This document shows, piece after piece, positions 14,848 through 18,539 of a DNA stretch of 18,539 bases. Origin of the DNA: Rhodoferax sp. (GTDB lineage: Bacteria > Pseudomonadota > Gammaproteobacteria > Burkholderiales > Burkholderiaceae_C); assembly GCA_024236015.1 (NCBI GenBank), contig JACKLK010000021.1, positions 1 to 18,539 on the forward strand, read 5' to 3'. Every line of letters starts with the position of its first letter. Position 1 is the stretch's first letter. The notes beneath the pieces are model-generated. The model made no database searches. It saw nothing but the letters and a program-made list of their open reading frames with translations, and was not told where the DNA came from. A program made the position numbers and the translations under genes.

Positions 14848-14879
14848 GTGCAGTTGCGGATCCACACCGCGGACTGCAC
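14848..14879 (+). repeat. Intercistronic hairpin between GMC and VOC genes
   Basis: GTGCAGT (14848-14854) pairs with ACTGCAC (14873-14879), and after a small internal bulge GCGG pairs with CCGC around the loop. No T run follows. It may be an mRNA-processing or stability element that lets the VOC gene be expressed at a different level. Confidence 0.45.
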
Positions 14880-14906
14880 CTCCCACCACAAGAAACGGAG
14901 ACACCC

Positions 14907-15533
14907 ATGAAGCAGAAGAACCGCATCCGCCGCATCCTGTCGGCCGCCACGATCACAGCCGGCCTCGCCACCAGCCTGGCGGCAACCAGCCTCCCCGCAC
15001 AGGCGGAGCCGATTCCGGGCATGCGCGGCATCCAGCACATCGGCATTACCGTGCCGAACATGAATGAGGCCGTCGCCTTCTTCCGCGACGTCCTCGGCTG
15101 CGAGCCGTCATTCACCTTCGGCACCTTCAAGTTCGAGGACGACTGGATGGAGCGCCACCTCGACGTACACCCGCGCGCGGCGATCAGCGACTTCCAGATG
15201 GTCCGCTGCGGCAACGGCACCAACCTCGAGGTCTTCGAGTACACCGCACCCGACCAGAACCGCCGCGGGCCCCGCAACAGCGACATCGGCGGCCACCATC
15301 TCGCCTTCTATGTGGACAACATGGACGCCGCGGTGAGCTACCTCAAGGCCAAGGGCGTGCGCGTGCTCGACACGCCCAGCACCTTCACCGAGGGCCCTGC
15401 GGCGGGGCTGACCTGGGTCTATTTCCTCGCTCCCTGGGGGCTGCAGCTCGAGCTCGTCAGCGCACCGAATGGCATGGCCCACGAGAAAGCCCTGCAGCGC
15501 AAGCTGTGGGACCCGCGCTTCCCCGCCAGCTGA
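14907..15533 (+). CDS. Secreted VOC-superfamily (glyoxalase-fold) protein
   Basis: A 208-residue vicinal-oxygen-chelate protein with a Sec signal peptide (basic MKQKNRIRR, a hydrophobic run, and cleavage near PAQA/EP at residue 33). The mature part has the two beta-alpha-beta-beta-beta modules: QH44IGITVPNMNEAVAFFRDVLG and GHH131LAFYVDNMDAAVSYLKAKG. All four expected metal-ligand positions are present: H44, E108 (NLEVFEY), H131 and E182 (QLELVS), so a divalent metal site looks intact. VOC enzymes include glyoxalases, epimerases, dioxygenases and binding proteins, almost all cytoplasmic, so a periplasmic member in a dehydrogenase operon is unusual. ACGGAGACACCC precedes the ATG. Isomerase or lyase action on the GMC substrate or product is an inference only. 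Confidence 0.85.
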   Translation: MKQKNRIRRILSAATITAGLATSLAATSLPAQAEPIPGMRGIQHIGITVPNMNEAVAFFRDVLGCEPSFTFGTFKFEDDWMERHLDVHPRAAISDFQMVRCGNGTNLEVFEYTAPDQNRRGPRNSDIGGHHLAFYVDNMDAAVSYLKAKGVRVLDTPSTFTEGPAAGLTWVYFLAPWGLQLELVSAPNGMAHEKALQRKLWDPRFPAS

Positions 15534-15551
15534 GCTCCTGCCCGCACGCGC

Positions 15552-15588
15552 ATGCCCCCGGGACGCCGCGCGGCCTACCCGGGGGCAT
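15552..15588 (+). terminator. Terminator-like hairpin after the VOC gene
   Basis: ATGCCCCCGGG (15552-15562) is exactly complementary to CCCGGGGGCAT (15578-15588) around a 15-base loop, 18 bases after the VOC stop. The following sequence (CGGTTTCCC) is only weakly T-rich, so termination may be partial. Confidence 0.5.
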
Positions 15589-15622
15589 CGGTTTCCCATG
15601 CCTGACTCCTCCAGGCGCTTTG

Positions 15623-15660
15623 CGGGGCGCGCCGTCAAGGCCGCCCCGTCCTTTCTTGTT
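15623..15660 (+). terminator. Second hairpin with T-rich tail upstream of the regulator gene
   Basis: CGGGGCG (15623-15629), a bulged C, GCC, five-base loop GTCAA, GGC, then CGCCCCG (15642-15648), followed by TCCTTTCTTGTT. This is a better intrinsic terminator than the hairpin 35 bp before it. Together the two would separate the operon from acoR, or attenuate read-through into it. Confidence 0.5.
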
Positions 15661-15760
15661 GAGCCGCCGGGACGGGAGGAGTAACTTGCAAGGTCACACA
15701 GAGACCGATCCATGGTCCGCACCGGGCGCCAAGGTGAAACGGCCCGGAAGAGGAGACAAG

Positions 15761-17689
15761 ATGCTGGCCCAATCCCAAAGGGAGCACATCGATCATGTGC
15801 TTGCCGTCTCGAAGACCGGCGCGCCCCCATCCGATCGCATCGGCCGTTCGTGGGTACGCTGTATCCGCGACTACGGGCTCGACCCTTGCCGTCCGACGCG
15901 GGCCCACATCGTCGAACATGCGCGCCTGCGCGAACACCAGGACCACATCGAGGAATTCCTCGGCGTCGCCCGCACCGGCATGGAGCAGCTGTACAAGCGC
16001 ATGGCCGGCATCGGCTACGTCCTGTTGCTGACCGACGCGCACGGGATCGCGGTGGACTTCATCGGCAACGACGCCTGGGCGCGCGAGCTGAAGCAGGCCG
16101 GGCTCTACCTTGGCGCCGACTGGAGCGAGGCGCGCGCCGGAACCTGTGCGGTGGGCACCTGCATCGTCGAGAAGGCGCCGATCACCGTTCATCACGCCGA
16201 CCACTTCGACGCCACCCACATCGCGCTGACCTGCAACGCCGCACCCTTGTTCGACCCCACCGGGGGCTTTCTCGGCGTGCTCGACGTCTCCGCACTGACG
16301 TCGCCTTCGCCGCGCGACGGCCAGCATCTGGCGCTGCAGATGACCACGATGTTTGCGCAGATGGTGGAGGACGCCAACTTCCTGCGCTATTTCCGCGAGC
16401 GCTGGGTGCTGCGCCTGGGCTCGGCGTGGTCGATGGTGGATGTGTCGGCAGAGATCATGCTCGCCTTCGATGCCGACGGGGTCGTCGTCGGCACCAACAG
16501 CGGCGCCCGGCGATCATTGCGGCCATTGCACGGCGGCGGTGACAACGCCCTGGTCGGCCGCTCCCTGGGCGAGATCTTCCGCGAAGGCATGGATTCGATC
16601 TGGCGCATCGCCCGGGCAGGCTTCGCCGCCGACCGCACGGCGCTATCGACCGGCAGCGGAGAGGTCTACTACGGCACCGTCGTGCAGCCCCGGGTGGCGC
16701 CGCGCGCAGCACGGCCGAGCGTGACCGAGACGGCCGCGCGCGCCCCGGCGCTCGAGCGCCTGGCGGGCGATGATCCGCAGATGCAGCGCCTGATCGCGCA
16801 AGCCTCCAGGCTGGTCAACCGCCCGGTTAACATCCTCGTCCACGGCGAAACCGGCACCGGCAAGGAGGTGCTGGCCAAGGCCCTGCACGAGTCCAGCGAT
16901 CGGGCCGCGAAGCCCTTCGTTGCGGTCAATTGCGCGGCCATTCCCGAGTCCCTGATCGAGAGCGAGCTGTTCGGCTATACCGCCGGAACCTTCACCGGCG
17001 GGCGCAGCAAGGGCATGCGCGGTCTCATCCAGCAGGCGGACGGTGGCACCCTGCTGCTCGACGAGATCGGCGACATGCCGCTGCACCTGCAGACCCGGCT
17101 GCTGCGGGTGCTGGCAGAGCGCGAGATACTGCCGCTCGGCGCGGAGAAGCCGATCCCAGTGAACCTGACCGTGGTCGCAGCCTCCCACCGCGACCTGCGA
17201 AAGCTGATTGCCGAGGGCAGCTTCCGCGAGGATCTCTACTACCGTCTGTGCGGCGCCATCCTTTACCTGCCGCCACTACGCGAGCGCCGTGACCTCGACT
17301 ACCTGATCGACCGCCTGCTGGCTGCGGAGGGGGGTGAATTGGGCACCACCGCAAGCCTCGGACCGAGCGCGCGTGCAGCCCTGCTCGAATACAGCTGGCC
17401 AGGCAACGTCCGTCAGCTGCGCAACGTGTTGCGATTCGCACTCGCGGTCTGTGACGGCGGCACCATCACGACCGACGACCTGCCCGCCGAGCTCATGTCC
17501 GCGAGTCACCATGACACCCCGTCACTCGAGACGACGCAGCCGCCGCGCGGCGAAGCCGCCGAACTGGAGGCCGCCCTGCGCCGCCATCGCTGGAACGTCA
17601 CCGCCGCCGCCGCGGAACTCGGCATCGTGCGCGCGACGGTCTATCGGCAGATGAAGCGCTTCGGCATCGTGCCACCGAACCAGCTCTAG
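15761..17689 (+). CDS. acoR: Sigma-54-dependent enhancer-binding regulator, AcoR-like
   Basis: A 642-residue transcription activator of the AcoR/DhaR type. The ATG at 15761 is preceded by AGAGGAGACAAG; longer frames lack family sequence. Residues about 75-205 form a GAF-like sensor (LYKRMAGIGYVLLLTDAHG...LGVLDVSAL), followed by a linker. The AAA+ domain (about 330-565) has Walker A G362ETGTGKE, Walker B LLLD434E435, FREDLYYRL, and EYSWPGNVRQLRN. The Fis-type helix-turn-helix is at 609-632 (WNVTAAAAELGIVRATVYRQ). The sigma-54 contact loop reads GTFTGG (409-414) instead of GAFTGA. It is likely the activator of the sigma-54 promoter at 8619 via the repeats at 8466-8509, responding to a small molecule through GAF. 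Confidence 0.92.
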   Translation: MLAQSQREHIDHVLAVSKTGAPPSDRIGRSWVRCIRDYGLDPCRPTRAHIVEHARLREHQDHIEEFLGVARTGMEQLYKRMAGIGYVLLLTDAHGIAVDFIGNDAWARELKQAGLYLGADWSEARAGTCAVGTCIVEKAPITVHHADHFDATHIALTCNAAPLFDPTGGFLGVLDVSALTSPSPRDGQHLALQMTTMFAQMVEDANFLRYFRERWVLRLGSAWSMVDVSAEIMLAFDADGVVVGTNSGARRSLRPLHGGGDNALVGRSLGEIFREGMDSIWRIARAGFAADRTALSTGSGEVYYGTVVQPRVAPRAARPSVTETAARAPALERLAGDDPQMQRLIAQASRLVNRPVNILVHGETGTGKEVLAKALHESSDRAAKPFVAVNCAAIPESLIESELFGYTAGTFTGGRSKGMRGLIQQADGGTLLLDEIGDMPLHLQTRLLRVLAEREILPLGAEKPIPVNLTVVAASHRDLRKLIAEGSFREDLYYRLCGAILYLPPLRERRDLDYLIDRLLAAEGGELGTTASLGPSARAALLEYSWPGNVRQLRNVLRFALAVCDGGTITTDDLPAELMSASHHDTPSLETTQPPRGEAAELEAALRRHRWNVTAAAAELGIVRATVYRQMKRFGIVPPNQL

Positions 17690-17710
17690 CCGATCCTGGT
17701 CGGGCGCGCA

Positions 17711-17930
17711 TCAGGCGGCCGCCAAGGCGCGCAAGGGAAGCGCCGGGAAGCCGGCCTCGGCCTCTGCGCTCAGCGCGGCCTGGGCTGCCGCGGAGATCCG
17801 CACCCCCCCCCGACTGAACCCCGCCCGCCCCCGGCGCATCGCGCCAGAACTCGAGGCGCTCGCTCGTTTCGAGTGCCCGGGAGAAGCGGTGGGAGGACTG
17901 AAGCTCGATATTGAAGGCGGCAATCTTCAC
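17711..17930 (-). pseudogene. Truncated conserved-hypothetical-type gene, frameshifted at a C9 run
   Basis: From a GTG at 17930 the minus strand reads MKIAAFNIELQSSHRFSRAL...EFWRDAPGAGG, then loses sense at a run of nine G (C on the plus strand). Removing one base joins it to GVRISAAAQAALSAEAEAGF...RALAAA and a stop at 17711, giving about 72 residues. This composite resembles, from memory, the N-terminus of long uncharacterised proteobacterial proteins, with the bulk of the protein missing. No strong ribosome-binding site is seen. Either a sequencing or assembly slip, a phase-variable tract, or a decayed remnant; the identity is tentative. Confidence 0.4.
17803..17811. repeat. Homopolymer run of nine C
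   Basis: Nine consecutive C in the plus strand at the point where the minus-strand remnant changes frame. Eight would restore one continuous frame. Such runs are slippage-prone in cells and in sequencing. Confidence 0.9.
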
Positions 17931-18386
17931 GGACGGACCTGTGCGCTGCGTGGGGACGGGTGCTTAACGGCATCTGGATCAAGGCCTTGAGCTCGCGACC
18001 CCGGATCAGTGACGCGCCCACCCCACAGTCGGTCCGAGCCAGGCGGCCATGCGCCGCGGGTCACCCCGTTGGCGATCGCGACCCAGAGCGCCGCTCCGCG
18101 CTCGCACCCAAGCCGTCACGCCGAATCAGCCCAGTGAGAACGGGCGACTGAACTATAAAAAGACTCATGATCGTTCTCCATACGTGAGCCCCTTTTCAGC
18201 GCCCCCCAAGGACCGGGATCGAACTCGGACATCTGCACTTCTTATTGCACGCCCTGTTGTGAGGCCCGAACCGGCACCAATGAAAACGCCTTTCCTTTTC
18301 CCGAAGAGCGATGGGGGGACGAATCGGGTCAAACCTCGATGCTGATTTCCTCTCGCCCGTCACGCCGAGGAATGGCAGGTTGATGC

Positions 18387-18416
18387 CATGTTCTGCTGAC
18401 TCCCCTCAGCAACATG
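18387..18416. repeat. Hairpin-forming inverted repeat
   Basis: CATGTT...GCTGA (18387-18399, with a two-base CT bulge) pairs with TCAGC-AACATG (18406-18416) around a six-base loop. No T run follows; its function is unknown. Confidence 0.5.
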
Positions 18417-18503
18417 CCCAGGTAGCCATGATCCCCGAGGCTACGGCGCGGTTCCGGCCGCGTTGATCACACCAGTTCGCACCGACATCCATGCGCGAAC
18501 GGC

Positions 18504-18524
18504 CATCGCCTGTCGATGGCGATG
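18504..18524. repeat. Seven-base-arm inverted repeat near the window end
   Basis: CATCGCC (18504-18510) and GGCGATG (18518-18524) are exact complements around TGTCGAT. An alternative overlapping pairing CCATCG/CGATGG also exists. Possibly an operator or simple hairpin; the context to the right is not available. Confidence 0.4.
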
Positions 18525-18539
18525 TCACCAAGCTGTTCC

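Larger units (their letters stand above)
17931..18539. other. Apparently non-coding stretch to window end
   Basis: No reading frame here looks like a protein on either strand. About 18140-18340 is visibly more AT-rich than the rest of the window. Inverted repeats are present at 18136-18142/18172-18178 (GAGAACG/CGTTCTC), 18387-18416 and 18504-18524. I see no promoter, RNA gene or mobile element that I can support. Confidence 0.5.

Noticed and set aside
15598..15684. Short frame (about 28 codons) upstream of acoR as a leader peptide
   Set aside because: No ribosome-binding site and it overlaps the terminator hairpin; no evidence of translation.
15674..15690. Second sigma-54-like promoter upstream of acoR (GG...TTGC)
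   Set aside because: The GG to GC spacing is one base off, and the -24 element is poor.
18205..18290. T-arm-like sequence on the minus strand (GAGTTCGATCCCGG) suggesting a tRNA or tRNA relic
   Set aside because: The T stem pairs badly without adding a base, no cloverleaf or acceptor stem can be drawn, and no CCA end is present.
18049..18345. 98-codon plus-strand frame in the terminal region
   Set aside because: No ribosome-binding site, low-complexity R/P/S-rich start and no recognisable family; more likely chance.

Overview
The window is GC-rich betaproteobacterial chromosome, most likely Rhodocyclales (Thauera/Azoarcus/Aromatoleum-like). This is inferred from the composition, from the gene content (pnt, lutABC, aco-type genes) and from a ribosome-binding site close to GGAGACAA that recurs before many genes. 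No rRNA, tRNA or CRISPR array was recognised.

Region 1 (1-6200, + strand) is energy and lactate metabolism. It holds the 3' part of pntB (proton-translocating transhydrogenase beta subunit), then lutA-lutB-lutC (iron-sulfur L-lactate oxidation complex), then an L-lactate permease behind a structured leader. A bidirectional terminator separates this block from a convergent yceI gene.

Region 2 (6207-8324, - strand) is a secreted YceI protein, the last 20 codons of a second gene (probably YceI-like), and an intact IS256-family insertion sequence (about 6910-8324) that cuts it off. No target duplication is visible, and the missing 5' part of the cut gene is not on the far side.

Region 3 (8325-17689, + strand) is the most interesting part. 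A near-consensus sigma-54 promoter, with a candidate IHF site and two tandem operator-like inverted repeats upstream, precedes an eight-gene cluster. The genes are TPP-dependent E1 alpha and beta (acetoin dehydrogenase-like), a free-standing 81-residue lipoyl domain, a separate E2 catalytic domain with neither lipoyl nor E3-binding domain, a lipoate-protein-ligase-like protein, a Tat-exported gluconate-2-dehydrogenase subunit-3-like protein, a GMC flavoprotein with a probable iron-sulfur motif, and a Sec-exported VOC protein. A downstream AcoR-like enhancer-binding protein is the obvious activator. Working model (inference): the exported GMC/subunit-3 pair, perhaps helped by the VOC protein, oxidises an alcohol or diol in the periplasm. 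The ketol or 2-oxo product enters the cell and is cleaved by E1, with the acyl group passed over the detached lipoyl carrier to CoA. The 2,3-butanediol to acetoin route is the simplest candidate, but the substrate cannot be read from sequence. No E3 is encoded here.

Region 4 (17690-18539) is mostly non-coding. It contains a short minus-strand gene remnant that appears frameshifted at a run of nine C, a few inverted repeats, and no gene I can support.
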